Part shown: piece after piece, positions 32,099 through 44,490 of the stretch
Layout: every line of letters begins with the position of its first letter
Numbering within the stretch: position 1 is the first letter of the stretch
NCBI RefSeq assembly: GCF_030272615.1
Contig: NC_081413.1
Location: 337,301,802-337,365,801, forward strand
DNA length: 64,000 bases
DNA from: Cryptomeria japonica
Taxonomy: Eukaryota; Streptophyta; Pinopsida; Cupressales; Cupressaceae
Direction of reading: 5' to 3'
Translations under genes and position numbers: made by a program
The notes under the pieces: generated by a model
Told to the model about the DNA's origin: nothing
What the model saw: the letters and a program-made list of their open reading frames with translations, nothing else
Databases searched by the model: none

Positions 32099-35000
32099 CT
32101 ATTTGCCAAGCACTTTGCCACAATTCTTAATATGCTCCAAATAATTTTCCAACTTATAGGTATCCACATCATAAATCATATCCTTGACCACTATCTCCAA
32201 TAAGACAAACCGCTCCATCTGTGCAATGGTTTCCTTTAACTCTATTCCATCTATCTGGGAAACATCAAGGGCAACACCGAGGATACTTTGGCATTCAACA
32301 ATCCATTTATACTTACACTCATCATATTCTTTTTGTAATTCTGCATCGAATTTATCATAGGAATACCATGTTGGATTACATCTTTACACTCATTATATTC
32401 TGGTTAACTAACATAGGAATACCATGGATTACATCTTTACACTCATCATATTCTTTTTGTAATTCTACATCGAATTTATCATCCTTTGCAAGTAGACTTT
32501 CAATTTTCTCAATCTCTTTGGCATCTGCTCCCTCCAAATTCTTCTCATGCAGCTTGACCCCTAGTCTGTTTTTGATCCTGTTATGTGATACTGCATTGTC
32601 CACATTTTTATGAAACACAACCCAAAAGTCTTCCAAGTGACCCTGCATCTTTTCAAATCTTTTATTCAATAAGAAAGAAACAGTATCAATTCTTACACTT
32701 TGCATATGTTTGAAAATTCTTTGATTTTCCTGCCGCAATTCCTCACATTTCTTCTTCCATTTTGAATTTTTAGGAGAAATCAACATGGGTTCATATTGTC
32801 CACTTCTTCTTATGGCCTCCTCATACATAGATTTTTATTGATTCCTTTTCCTTACCACTCTAACCGCCTGTGTCCTGTTGAATTTGGAAATATCTACTTC
32901 TATATCTACTAAGACAATAGGATCAATTTCTACCACCTTTAATTTCATCACATGTCCAAAATCCCTATCCACATCAATGATTATTGGTATCTTGTTTGGT
33001 GGATACAGTGCCTATATAATTAGTTCTTCCTCATGTAGATCAATTCTTGACCTAATAAAAATGTCATTAACTCCCTGAATATCCAATTTGAATTTCTTAT
33101 TATCAGAGTGCAGTAAACTATCAAAAATAAAAGAGGAACTCAGATCCCATCCTGGAAAAATAATTACTTTGACGTCTATCAGTAATTGTCTCTCGCTCTG
33201 TGGAGTCATTGTCACCAATTTTGCTTCTATATCCACTTTTAGTTTCTTCAATAATTCTGCCTTATTTTTAGGTGTCACATTTGGGATAGACTCCCTCAAC
33301 CTTTTGCCTTTCTTATAAAAAAAGACTTAAATTCTTTGGATTTAACAAATACATAATTTGCCACAAAAGCAACATGTCCATCCAATCTTGCATCTTTATA
33401 AATTTCTATTTTAGTTACAATTTGATCATCTTCATTGAACTCTTCTTCCACATCTTTTTCCTGTGACCTAGAAATGGCTTCAGTGTCTTTTGGTTCATTT
33501 TCTAACATTTCTTCTTCTGACTCCATCTCCATTAACCTCTATCTTTTCTCCAATTATTTGTTTAGGTTATCAATCACTTCTTGAGCCTCTGCATCTTCCA
33601 TGTTCCTAAATATGTCTTCCGCTTCCAGACTCACATGCAAATAATCACCTAGATTTTGCCTTTTCTTGGAATAGTGGATATATCCTTTTGGATTATAATT
33701 ATTTCTTGCAAAATGTTTGAATAAATTAAATTCTTCCATTAATTACTTGTCAATTACATCATAGGATTTTATTGAAATAATTGTGAAATCTCCAAAGCTA
33801 AGAGTACCTGGAAAGAAAGCTGCTTACGCAGATCCCCAAAGTTTTTAGCATTTGAGACACTCAATTGTCTGACAATCTCCAAGTATGCTATTCGGTCGGG
33901 AAATTTTTTTGGCAACATATAGGGAGTTCCTTCAAACCCATATATCCTAAAAAATGTGAAGCCCTAATGGACATACCAATCTCCCCAGTTATGATTCACT
34001 ATCTTTCTATCATCAAAATCTTTAGGTCTTAAAAATATTTTAAAATCATCTGAGATTGATCCATCACAAGGAAATCCATACATCCGATAAATTGGCTTTA
34101 CTATACATTCCTCAAATTTGATATATTTGATATTGTGTAACGAGAATCCCAAACAAAAGTCCATAATTGAACAGGTTGCTCCTCCCCTTGCTTGTTTCTG
34201 ACGTTAAGCCTTAATTTCTCTGGCCACATACCCCTAAAACATATATAGAATAAGATTAAATGCATCAATAATGAGTAAAACTTAAAGTTAGGGTAATTAT
34301 TATCCCTGAGGTTCAAAAAAACCTCATGCAATCTCTCCACCAAATATGATGCATAATCAAATGGTCTGGGTTCATACATTTGAATGTCTAAAGCTAAAAC
34401 TAATGGCCCAATACTTGTGAGGTTTGGAACCTCAACGCCTCCTAACTTCCCACAAGACATATAGGTGTATTGAAGGTAATGTCTGAACAAATCAATGTTA
34501 AATGGTGGCCCATCCTATTTTGTAAGTTCTCTCACTTCCTCTTTATGGACAACTAGTTTCTACCCAAGGTATGTAGTGTCCATTCTTTGATATTCCTCTT
34601 CCAATTCCCCAAAAGATAGAGGTTTATCAAAACTAGAATCTAGGTTGAACACTTCACTTATAGTGTTTACTGAAAACCTTATGAAGGCTTCTCCATTTGG
34701 AGTCTGAATGTATCTGCCCACAAAATTATAATTTCTCACTAGAATCTCTAAAAATTTCAAATTTAGAAAAAACATTAGGGACAATTAGCTTACCCAGATT
34801 TGTAACCTAGGGGTTGCAGAGCGGCACCTCCCTATTTTTCCTCAAGTAATGGAATAAAAAAAATTCATAGCCCCTTACCCTAGTCCGAACATCCGCGACA
34901 TCCTTGTATCTATCTTAAAATTGATCCCGACCAGGAAGATGTTGTTTCGATCTTCTAGACTTAGGGACAGGCACTTGCATTTGATCAATCATATCCTGGT

Positions 35001-35130
35001 TGAATTTTCTAACTAGGGTGTCTTTTCCTATTTTGGATTTCTTGGCTGATCTCTTTTTCCCTGTAGAACTAGATGCCTCCATTTCTACAACTTCAATTTC
35101 TCACTCTACCCTTTACGAATTAGAAGTCTC
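32099..35130 (-). pseudogene. Unidentified degenerate protein-coding region
   Basis: A series of minus-strand frames reads as one decayed protein of roughly 900 residues. From the N-terminus: MEASSSTGKKRSAKKSK, basic (about 35080 down to 35030); GRYIQTPNGEAFIRFSVNTI (34560-34784); LGGVEVPNLTSIGPLVLALD and FYSLLMHLILFYICFRGMWP (34101-34490); IYRMYGFPCDGSISDDFKIF (33964-34164); RIYGFEGTPYMLPKKFPDRI near 33900-33950; an acidic stretch (33296-33532); VIIFPGWDLSSSFIFDSL (33012-33299); and a charged coiled-coil-like C-terminus (32376-32828) ending at the TAG at 32099-32101. The N-terminal half faintly recalls plant transposon-associated proteins of the Transposase_32 or plant mobile domain kind, but I cannot assign it. 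It is opposite to the CACTA transposase. Confidence 0.5.
32318..32481. repeat. 120-bp tandem duplication in the unknown gene
   Basis: CATATTCTTTTTGTAATTCT followed by a match to CATCGAATTTATCA occurs at about 32324-32360 and again 120 bp further at about 32444-32480; the intervening GGAATACCATG...ATTACATC block is likewise duplicated. On the coding strand this repeats the DKFDVELQKEYDECKD segment. Confidence 0.8.
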
Positions 35131-35391
35131 TATTCTGCCAATTTCCTTCACTGTGTGAGATTTATGTTAGGCAACTTCAATTATATAAAAAATGTATTCA
35201 ATGCCAAACTCACAATGATTAGCATCCCATAAATTGGCTAATTGTGAACCTGATACAAGCATTTAATAAGAGTCCTCTACTTCAGTTTTAAAATTTGATT
35301 TGACAACGACTCATAGGAATAGGTCTCCCTAATGTAATTTTATTTTGGCACCATCGACATAACTCTTTCCCTTTCTTTGATACATTGAGAT
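35131..35391. other. Spacer between unknown gene and subterminal copy
   Basis: No feature seen. Confidence 0.4.
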
Positions 35392-35840
35392 TACCTGTTA
35401 ATCGACATATATTGATCTGATGATTTTCATAGCCTCCTGATTTCTTCTTACTCATCGGGATAACATAAGTCGATGACCTGTCTTCCTGCTGATTGGGGCG
35501 AGTTATCCTGCTAGTCTCATCAGAAATCGGGATAGATTAAAATGTGTTCAAGCGATGGGCATAATTTCCTCGATGTCTTTTCCCTCAGCGTAGCTCCTCC
35601 CGATACGTTATATCTCCTCAACATAAGCTTTTCCAACATTCTCATTGGGAATAGTCTTACCAATAGCCTCATCATCTATTGGAAAGACAAGATTTCTCCA
35701 TTACCACTTGTGTGTGTTCTGCCGATGGACTTCATTAGTGTATTATATCCCAATCACATGCTTCTACTTGTCTTAAGTGTTATGATCAGGGTGACTTTTG
35801 CCGATAGTGAAGATTTCAAATTTTTTGTAACTTTTTCTTT
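35392..35840 (+). repeat. Internal copy of the CACTA left subterminal region
   Basis: This block is directly similar to 19990-20460, including GATTTTCATAGCCTC, AAATGTGTTCAAG, GGGCATAATTTCCT and ATCACATGCTTCTACTT in the same order. It lies about 850 bp before the transposase start. No CACTA terminus precedes it. It is either a duplication that bracketed 20461-35391 or the remains of the original left end. Confidence 0.85.
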
Positions 35841-36685
35841 TCCTTATGAATACAAATGTTTATAATCTTCTTAATAGGTTCAATATAAACTGAACAAAAC
35901 CTCTAACACAAAAATAGACTCCACTATTCCTAGTTATTCTTTAAGATACTTTTGAAGCATAAATTTTGGAAAAAATTGTCAAAGTGAAAGCTCATCCATA
36001 TCTACCATCTGATAAAAACACATGTTTTTCTTCAAAGGAATCTTGAAAACCATTTGATAAGTAGCCACAATCATATTTGTATTTTTGATCACTGCACGAA
36101 ATGTATGATAAGATTTCTATCCTCCAATCTGCACCTTGAGAGGATCTTTGTCTGCCTTGTCTCATCTTAGTGCCACCTTCAAGATGCCCAGCTGATGGTT
36201 GGTTTACAGGAGTCAAATCACAGATGGATGGGAGCTGGTCACCTTCAAGCTCCTTTAAATGTAGCTACTCTTGACTTACTACTTGGCCTAGTTTGCAAAC
36301 TCTAGAGAATCCTAGTGATGTAGAGAGGCTATAGGATCCCTCAAATCTTTGTGAGCCTTCCTGACCTTATCACTACTTTGATCTTATCAGAGTGATTTAA
36401 CAATTGTTGTAATATAGCTGCTGCTCTTGTGATCTATCAATGTATTTTGTTCATGATGTTACTGTGTTGAATGTTCAATGGTTTTGGTTTGTTTAGCAAT
36501 TTTTCTATGTTTAAGTATTTCAATTTGATATATTATACTAAAACATCATTTCATAACTAACATTTCAAGTTCTTTATAACTAGTTCTAAGAAGACTTCCG
36601 TAATTGCGACTTGTTTTTCTTGGTTTGTGAAGGTTATAGACAGAAGTTTCCATGACCCAATTTTTTTTTCCTGTGAAGAAAGATC
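35841..36685 (+). promoter_or_regulatory. Upstream region of the transposase gene
   Basis: About 850 bp before ATG 36686. No certain TATA box or other element can be chosen; there is a T run at 36660-36670. Inferred to contain the promoter by position only. Confidence 0.35.
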
Positions 36686-36918
36686 ATGTCAGATAATATC
36701 AACAAAGAACAAAATAAAGAGACAATTACTAGATTGTGGTCTAGCTTGAAAAGAAAAGGTGATGGAAAATGTTATTGTCCTTGCAAATATTGTAAGGGCT
36801 TAAAGACTAGAAGACTTCTAATAAGAACGACTGAGAAGCATTGTAGGCAACATGGTCACATTGAAGGGGGGCATAATTATCATCCATTGGTAAGTTGTTC
36901 ATTATATAATTTTAACAA

Positions 36919-37043
36919 ATTTTTTTTGATAGGTAATGGGCCAAAGCTGATGAGGTGTATATACCTTACCCCCTTTGGGATTTGAACTTGTGACCTCTCT
37001 TTTAAGAACACAAGTTCTCTACCACTAAGACAACTTAGGTTGT
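36919..37043 (-). mobile_element. tRNA-derived SINE in transposase intron 1
   Basis: On the minus strand TTAGTGGTAGAG (37028-37017) matches a polymerase III A box and AAGTTCAAATCCC (36989-36977) a B box, about 40 bp apart, followed by a short tail ending in an A run (36919-36927 in plus as T). This is the plan of plant Au-like SINEs. It lies between exon 1 and exon 2 donor and acceptor. It is not a tRNA gene: there is no complete cloverleaf. Target duplications are not clear in the AT-rich flanks. Confidence 0.75.
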
Positions 37044-40000
37044 ACATCATTTTAATGATTTATATACATAAGAAATCTCTTGATGATGAGACCATGATCA
37101 TGGTTTATTTATGTCAATCATTTTTATATAGGTGGAGCTCCCTAGGGCACATGATATGGATTGCCACAACCCGAATAATGTGGTTTTCCAAGTGGAGGAA
37201 CATGGAGGTGTGAATATCAAAGCTGAAGATAATGATCCTATGAAAGAAGATGATCATGCGCTAGAAAACATAATTGAAGATGATGGTACAAATACATTGA
37301 TCCATGACACATTTAGTGCTAGCACAACTGATCATGATGATCAAGATGACTTTGATGTTGTTCATGATGTACCTCTACTTGAGAAGGCATATGAGCCCCT
37401 TTACGAAGGCTCCCAAACAAATCTTCTCTCTGTTGTATTGTTGTTGGTGAACTTGAAGGTTATGAATAATTTATCCAGCATAACAATCTCACATATGTTA
37501 AGGTATGTCATATATGTCATCTTTTTTCATCTATTTTTGTTGTTATTTCGTTATAGTTAATAAAGGGTGAAACATGCACCATTAAGATTCTTTATACTAA
37601 CAAATTATATTTTTGGTTATAGATTGATAGATTAGTTTTTGTTACCACCATCAAATATTCTACCTCGCTCATACTGATAATTATTTGCCATTATGAAAGA
37701 TATTGTAATGCAGTATCAAGCAATAGATGCATGTCCTAATGATCATATTATATATCATAAACAACATGAATTTACAATAGAATGCCCTGAATGTCATATG
37801 AGTAGATATCAACTAACAAAAAATGTGCCTCACAAGGTTGTTCGTTATATTCCCATTATTCCATGTTTGCATTGATTATTTAGGTGCAAAAGATTGGCAC
37901 AATTTATGGATTATCATGCACACAGTAGAAGTTGAGATGACATTATTCGAATGCCTATGGATGGTTCCGCATTTTTGGACATTGACAAAAAGTGGTCAGA
38001 CTTTAAAGAAGAACCTCGTAATCTCAAGCTTTCATTGGCAGTGGATGGTGTCAATCCATTTGGAGAGATGAGATCTACTTACTCGGTGTGGCCCATTTTT
38101 GTTATCGACAATTAAATTCCTCCATGGATGTTAGTAAAGAGGGAGCACATAATGTTGGCAATGATTGTTCCAAGTTTTTTTTCATTTAATAGTCATCCAC
38201 ATTAAATTATAAATATTGCAGAAAATTGGTCATAATAATTATGTAATGTTTTTGTTCATTCAACTAGGTAAGTACCAAGTTAAAGATATGAATGTATATA
38301 TTGATCCTCTTATCGACGAGTTGCTAGAGTTATGGAATGGTGTCACTATGTATGACGTCTCTAGACCAATAGGACAAAGACAATTTTAATTCCATGCAAT
38401 GCTTGTATGGACAATTCATGATGCCCCAGGGCTAACACATTTTTATGGTATGTTATAGTGATCAACTTGTGCATAATTATAAATATAAAAATTATCATAT
38501 CTAATCCAATTATACATGATCTTGTAGGTCTTCAAACAAAGGGAAAATTTGCATGTCCATTTTGTGGTCCAAAGATGAAATTTCGTTATTCAAAAAAATT
38601 AGGAAAGCAGGTGTTTGATGAGTATAGACACTTCCTCCACAAAAATTATAAGTATCAAAATACTGAAAAACATCTTTTCAATGGGAAAGAAGAGACTACA
38701 TCAAAGCCACAAAGAATGACACCTCATCTATGGAAGTTGGAATATAATAGAATTAACCGTCAAGCTAATGTCATTCCATCTAATGGTTTATGTTTAGAAT
38801 TTATATTTTTATATTGTGTTTTTTTAATTGATGATGTAATTGATGATGATCACCATTTTTAACTTTTTTAACATATTATATGCCTCATGAAGATCATCAA
38901 TGCATTAATGACCACCTTCCAAAGGGACTAAAGAGTTATCCCAGACAATTTAGTAGGTTGCCCTACTACGAGCAGCTACAAATTGTGTATTTGTTTGATA
39001 CTATGCATATTGGAAAGAATATAACAGAAACATTATGGAAAATATTGGATGGAAGGCATGATAAAGAAAAAATTGTCAAAATTGGTAGTGACATTCAGGA
39101 ATCCAATCATGCAATGAAAAATGTCATTCAATTAAATAGCAATGGAGACCAGATTAATATAAGTTCTCTTCCTTGGTTATTAATGGAGCAGCAAAGCAAT
39201 GCTATAAAAGAATTCATATGAAAAATTCTATTTCCCATAGGATTTGCTATGAACATAAACAATCTCATAACAAATAAAAGTGAATTTGGGCTAGGGATGA
39301 AAACGCATGATTGACATACCTTCATTAAGGTAATTCATGTTCTTGTGTGTTTACTATAAATTTGTATACTGCACGTACTTTTCATTGTATTATGTTAGAA
39401 AACAATAAAAAAGATCATTTTATAATTATTGCAGTATGTTCTACCTCTATCTCTCTCAGACCACTTTGACAATAATGTCAAGCAAGTTATTTATGATATT
39501 GGAAAATACATGAGGTAAGTAGTGATATTTGTTCAATTTGTAGTGATATAACTTGTTATGTAATATATTGTATATTATTTTGTAAAGTCTCGTTAATATA
39601 TTTGCATCTTGAATCTCTTGTAGGTGGTTGTCATCTAAAGAAATCCATAAAGAATATATAAAATATTGGAAGAGAAAAATTCCTATTCTAATGTGTGAAA
39701 TGCAAATGTGTCTACCTTCAACTTTTTTCTATGCACAAGAACACTACCTCATACACCAAGTTGAGGAGATTGAATTGTGTGGAACTGTACACACAAGGTC
39801 ATTGTGGATGGTTGAGAGGCACTTGAAATTTTTGAAGTCTTTGGTTCGACAAATAGCACATCCTGAGGGTTCTACGGTGGAGGGATATATGGTATACCAG
39901 ACTATGGCGTACATTAATGAATACCTTCCTAATTTTGTGACAAAGATCCTTGTAGATTGTATTTGGGATCCCAACTCCATTAACAAATTTGAAGGGGAGA

Positions 40001-40958
40001 ACCTGATGGGGAAAGGTATAATGAGAAAAGTGAGAGGTAATTATTCAATATTGCAGTTAATTTACTCGTAATATTCAATATACTTTAGTTGTAAATTTCT
40101 AGTTATTTTTTGTATAGCTGGTCGAGAGTGGGATGCACTACATTTGTATGTTGCAAAAAATCTTGATTGGATGATGGTATGGATTCAACAATATCAACAA
40201 TCTAGTCACGCATTAACACGGGAAGGTGTGGCTTCATTGGTTAAAGAATCTCACCGTAATGGAGACTCTAGTGTTACAAAATGAGATTGATTTAGCATAT
40301 GGTTTAAGAGATAAATGTGTACATATAAATATATTAATCACCCATATTATTTAATTTTCTTCCAATTATAATGATGTACATATTATATATGTTTGACATT
40401 TTGCAGGTGAAACACCACAAGGATATGTGGTGCAATGGTCATAAATTTTGCATCAAAAAGCTAGATGACACGAAGAAAACTTGTGATTTTGAAATAAGTG
40501 CAGTATTTCAGGTGACTAATGTTTCATCTAGAAGCGACATACATCCTTGAGTCTCAGAAAATCGATACTATGGGATTTTGGATGATATAATTGAGTGTGA
40601 CTTTAGTTCCTTCAAATTAGTTCTTTTCGTCGTCTAATGGTACATGCTACAATTGAATGGAAATGATCTTGACATAATTGTTATTGAACATGATAATGGA
40701 TTTACAATGGTTAATACAAGGGCATTTGAGTGAGCTGGAAATGACCCCTATGTTCTTCCAAGCCAATGTGAGCAGGTATTTTACTCAGAGGTTCCTCATG
40801 AACCGGGTTGGTCATTTGTTGTTAGACATGATCCAAGAGGAAGGCCGGTAAAGTATAATGTGATGTAAGAAGAAGATATCAAAGAAGTATAAGATGATGT
40901 AGATGATGATCACGATCGATAGTTAGTTGATGATTTTCCTGATGGAAATGTTGATGAA

Positions 40959-41059
40959 GAAGAACAAGATGAAGAAGAAGAAGAAGAAGAAGAAGATGAT
41001 AATAATGATGATGATGATGATGATGATGGTCATGGTCATGATGATGAGTTGGATGAATA
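40959..41059 (+). repeat. GAA/GAT codon repeat encoding acidic tail
   Basis: Imperfect (GAAGAAGAT)n and (GAT)n runs encode Glu then Asp residues of the transposase C-terminus, ending GHDDELDE and a TAA at 41057-41059. Confidence 0.85.
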
Positions 41060-41229
41060 AGAAGATCAATGACATGAATGAAATGTATTGGTATGCGATT
41101 AGAATATTATCTATTTGATATTGATTTCTTGATAGAAATTTATTTCACATATATATATGGTCACATAATTAATTCATTGTGTTTTAAATTCTAATGTCAT
41201 TACATAATTTATTCATGATGTCCTAATAG

Positions 41230-41800
41230 TAGAACCATGCCACCCATAGGAGATGGAGACAGATTGAGTGTCGGCTAGCCCTCATTTTGTTTTAGAGAAT
41301 GCAGACCGTGGTGAGCAAGTTGAGGATGATCCAGGTACATAACATCAGGAACATGATGGGGCCCCACCAGGTAAAGATGACCACTATTATTCCTTTAAAC
41401 AAATTTAATTACAATTGGTGTATTGATTAATGTAACCTTTCATGTTTCAACTCTAGAGGAATTAGAGGGTGTTCAGGATGTTGAGGATGAGGCTAGACAA
41501 AATGATCAGGAAGATGATGTAGCCCCATCAGGTAAAGAGAACCCCTATAATTTTCTTCTAATTAATGGAATAATTGTAACAATAATAATAAACTCATGAA
41601 TTTAACCCATTTCTTTGTTATTGCAGTAGACCCCCCTTTGCATACGCATCCTCATCATGAGTACAAGACTAGGCATAAATTAACTAGACCATGAGCACGG
41701 GGCAAAAGAACTGAAGAGGGGACAAATGATGACGACAACAATGGTCCAATTAGTCTTTACCTCCAAGCTTCAAAAATAAAAAAATAAAAAATGATTGTAA
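41230..41800 (+). pseudogene. Possible 3' exons after the transposase
   Basis: Three short blocks resemble each other and are separated by GTAAA...TTGCAG-like intron signals: VEDDPG...HDGAPPGK (41300-41372), EELEGVQDVEDEARQNDQED (41457-41535) and PLHTHPHHEYKTRHKLTRP to a stop near 41785. They repeat an acidic segment ending (G/D)-(A/V)-A-P-x-G-K-(D/E). They could be terminal exons of the transposase transcript or an alternatively spliced partner. I do not recognise a TnpA protein. Confidence 0.4.
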
Positions 41801-41817
41801 TATTATTATATGTTAAC

Positions 41818-41985
41818 AACTGGATTTTATGTGTTAATGAATTTAATTATGTGTTAATGAATGTTAATGAATGTCGATGAATGTTACTTGTTAATGAATG
41901 ATATGTGTTAATGAATGTTGATGAATGTTACGTGTTAATGAATATTAATGAATGCTAATGAATGTTATGTTTCATTAATGGATGA
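41818..41985. repeat. TGTTAATGAA minisatellite
   Basis: About 13 diverged units of 10-17 bp with the core TGTTAATGAA or TGTTGATGAA. Confidence 0.85.
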
Positions 41986-44360
41986 AAGAATGTTAGACAT
42001 TAATGGGGAATTTAGAGTGATATTAGGGGGGGGAGGGGCCAAATGAGCTTCCACCTTCGCGTGGTTGGCCCTATTAAGTAGATAATATTAAACTATTCTT
42101 GAAACAAAGATAAGATCAATAAAGTAACACGCTTTTCAATATTTCATTATGCTCCACTGTTAATCTTATTGATGCTAAGAATCTTGTTTGCAGGTTACAT
42201 ATTCAATGTTGCAGGTTGTGAACATGCTTCTATGAGATAGTTCCCCATTACAAGTGAATGCATGCCTCATTGGTTTCATGAGTTTATTTTGTTCTAGAAT
42301 AGACATACTTTCTCTATTCATTCCCTAACATTTGTTCATTTTGTTTTAGAATAGACACACTGCCTCATTTTGTTCATTCATTGTTCATTTTGAGTTTATT
42401 TTGGGTCGAATTTGAAGAAAGAGCATGCATAAAAGGAGGTGGAACTGCTGGAAGTTGATTGTTAAATTAAGTTACTGATTCTTCACTAAAACCCCTGGAT
42501 CCCAATTTTGATTCTGCCTGGGTCTTGGTCCGAGCCTTATTCCCCTTGGATTCCTCCAAGATCCTTCCTAGTTGGCTAGGTCCTTAATGATTATTCATCA
42601 TCTGCTGTGCCTAATTTTGTGGCAAATTAATAAAGTAGTGTTGGCTACAAAGTGTACAATTTAAACTGCTATTCAAATTGTAATTATCATAAATACACAA
42701 CCCATCATCATTGGTGCAATCTGATCTTTATTTCTATTTTTGTTGATTTCTTCATACTATCACAAGGATGTGAAACTGCTACTAGTGATTTATTATTGGT
42801 CAGCTGGTTATCATAATGATTAGTAATCATCTCTAAGATGTTCCAATAGTTATAGTGGTATTATTTATCACTAGATTTTATCGTCCTACTATCTTGATGA
42901 CAAGATCTGGTATTGTCAATATTTTTCTGAGGGTTTCAAGACCTAATTGAGCATCATTAATCAAATCAGTTTCTACGTCTATGCAATTCATTGTATGAGT
43001 GTTTACTTTGATTCCATTTCAGTTTGTCATAAACTAAATAAATTCAAGATTACATTTGCTCTCAGCTGCTTTTATATCATTGGAGTAGATTTTATGTCAT
43101 ATATGTGTGTGTGTGTGTACGGACGTACCTATACCCATACCCAAGGATTTTTTTTTGCTGATTTTGTGAATCTGTACTCGATCCTGTATTCGTTTGCATA
43201 CCCCAATTGGTAACTTATCTGTTAAATTATCTAAAATACATCTTGTCTCATGTATGACCTATGAGGGGCTTCTAACTGATGTAGAACTGATGAAATTGTC
43301 CTCAAAACTCCACCTTTTTAGGCCTCAAACTGATGATGAACTTAGAAATCCACATTTTCTCTAAAAACTAATGCCTAAACTGATGAATGATACTAAGAAC
43401 TTGCATTCTAACTTGAAGTTCACTTAACTGAAACTCCCACCCTTTAGTCATTTCCATGTGCATGTTTATGGTAGTCCAATCTACTAAAAAATACTATCAT
43501 GACTACACTTTCATTTCTCATAGAAGGTGATCATATCTCCATGTTGCATTGTCTAATCTCAAACTTGTTGTCATGTGCCTCTGTATTTAGAACCTGATTT
43601 CTATCACATTCCTTATTCTTCACTCCTCATTACCAGTCTGCAACACTGTAGCACCATTGTATTGAGCCTCTGTGCATGCCTTATGACTATTACATCTTTG
43701 AATGCCTTTGAGTTATTTTTTTTCTTTTACAGACTTGATATTTTTATCTCTCTATGACTATACTTTGTCTTTGATTTTCTTGCGACAAGGCTTTTATGGA
43801 CTAGTACAATTGGCATTGATGGAATCTCCTTGTATTGCCCTTAAGTTTGGGGCCTTTAAATGGAGTGTACGCCTTATGATGACACTGTCTACTTTGTGTT
43901 CTACAATATTCTCATGTCTCCAACTCAGATGATTATCTTATATGACTGGATATATGTTTGTAAGTGATTTCTTTTTTAATCATTATCTCCTTGAGTTGTG
44001 TATGCCTAAGACTGAAATACTGTTCTTGATAGTCTTGCTGCTCACTATTTTGTAGAGTTTTCCTTAGGCACGTGCACTATCAAATGTTTCCCTTTAAATA
44101 GGTCTAGGACTATACCTAACTCTACACTGTTATCCATGACTGCATACTAAGTTCTAGGTCTCTATCTTTATAATTCTCTCCTTTGATAGTATTTTTAAAG
44201 AACAATATGACTATCTATATGACTATTTATGAATTCTTTATGTACTGGCTACAAGACATTTTTGGCATTTACTATTATGATTCGTTATGATAAGTCTTCT
44301 CATGCATTCTTGTAGCTATCTCATCTTTATCTTCCTGATAATGAAGTACCTACTGCACTT
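41986..44360. other. CACTA 3' non-coding region
   Basis: AT-rich with a short TG run (43107-43119). Frames of 60-88 codons (42947-43213, 43575-43932) show no recognised domain. A second CACTA gene (TnpA-like) might have been expected here, but I cannot see one. Confidence 0.4.
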
Positions 44361-44490
44361 AATCCTTTGTAAGCTCATTGATATTAATGCTACTGATATT
44401 AATCCTTTGTAAGCTCATTGATATTAATGCTGCTGATATTAATTCTTTGTAAGCTCATTGATATTAATGCTGCTGATATTAATCCTTTGT
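44361..44490. repeat. 40-bp tandem repeat, 3.25 copies
   Basis: Units 44361-44400, 44401-44440 and 44441-44480 differ at only one or two positions, then a partial unit follows. Each contains AAGCTCATTGATATTAATGC. It lies just before the right subterminal region. Confidence 0.95.

Larger units (their letters stand above)
36686..41059 (+). pseudogene. CACTA transposase (TnpD type), multi-exon, broken
   Basis: TnpD-type transposases cut and join CACTA ends in the nucleus. Exon 1 (36686-36889, ATG then a GT donor) has the Transpos_assoc zinc motif CYCPCKYCKG. Exon 2 (37132-37502) is acidic and has the PLYEGSQTNLLSVVLLL pattern. From 37623: LPPSNILPRSY, IDACPNDHIIYHKQHEFT, CPECHMSRYQL, then NPFGEMRSTYSVWP (Transposase_21, to about 38110). 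38278-38730 has IDPLIDELLELWNGVTMYDV and KGKFACPFCGPKMKFRYSK. 38880-39221 has YLFDTMHIGKNITETLWKI. 39625-40030 has MCEMQMCLPSTFFYAQEHY (DUF4218). 40407-40870 has YYGILDDIIECDFSSFKLV, YVLPSQCEQVFYSE and VVRHDPRGRPVKY (DUF4216). The end is Glu/Asp-rich. Stops and shifts (37875, 38113, 38386, 40284, 40549) disable it. Confidence 0.92.

Noticed and set aside
36977-37028. Possible tRNA gene (A and B box on the minus strand)
   Set aside because: No acceptor stem or full cloverleaf; the A-rich tail and the intronic place fit a SINE.
40959-41118. Lys/Met-rich frame at 40927-41118
   Set aside because: It is a shifted reading of the GAA/GAT repeat that encodes the acidic transposase tail in the other frame.
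44361-44490. Regular repeats, considered as CRISPR-like
   Set aside because: Units are head-to-tail without unique spacers, so this is a tandem repeat.
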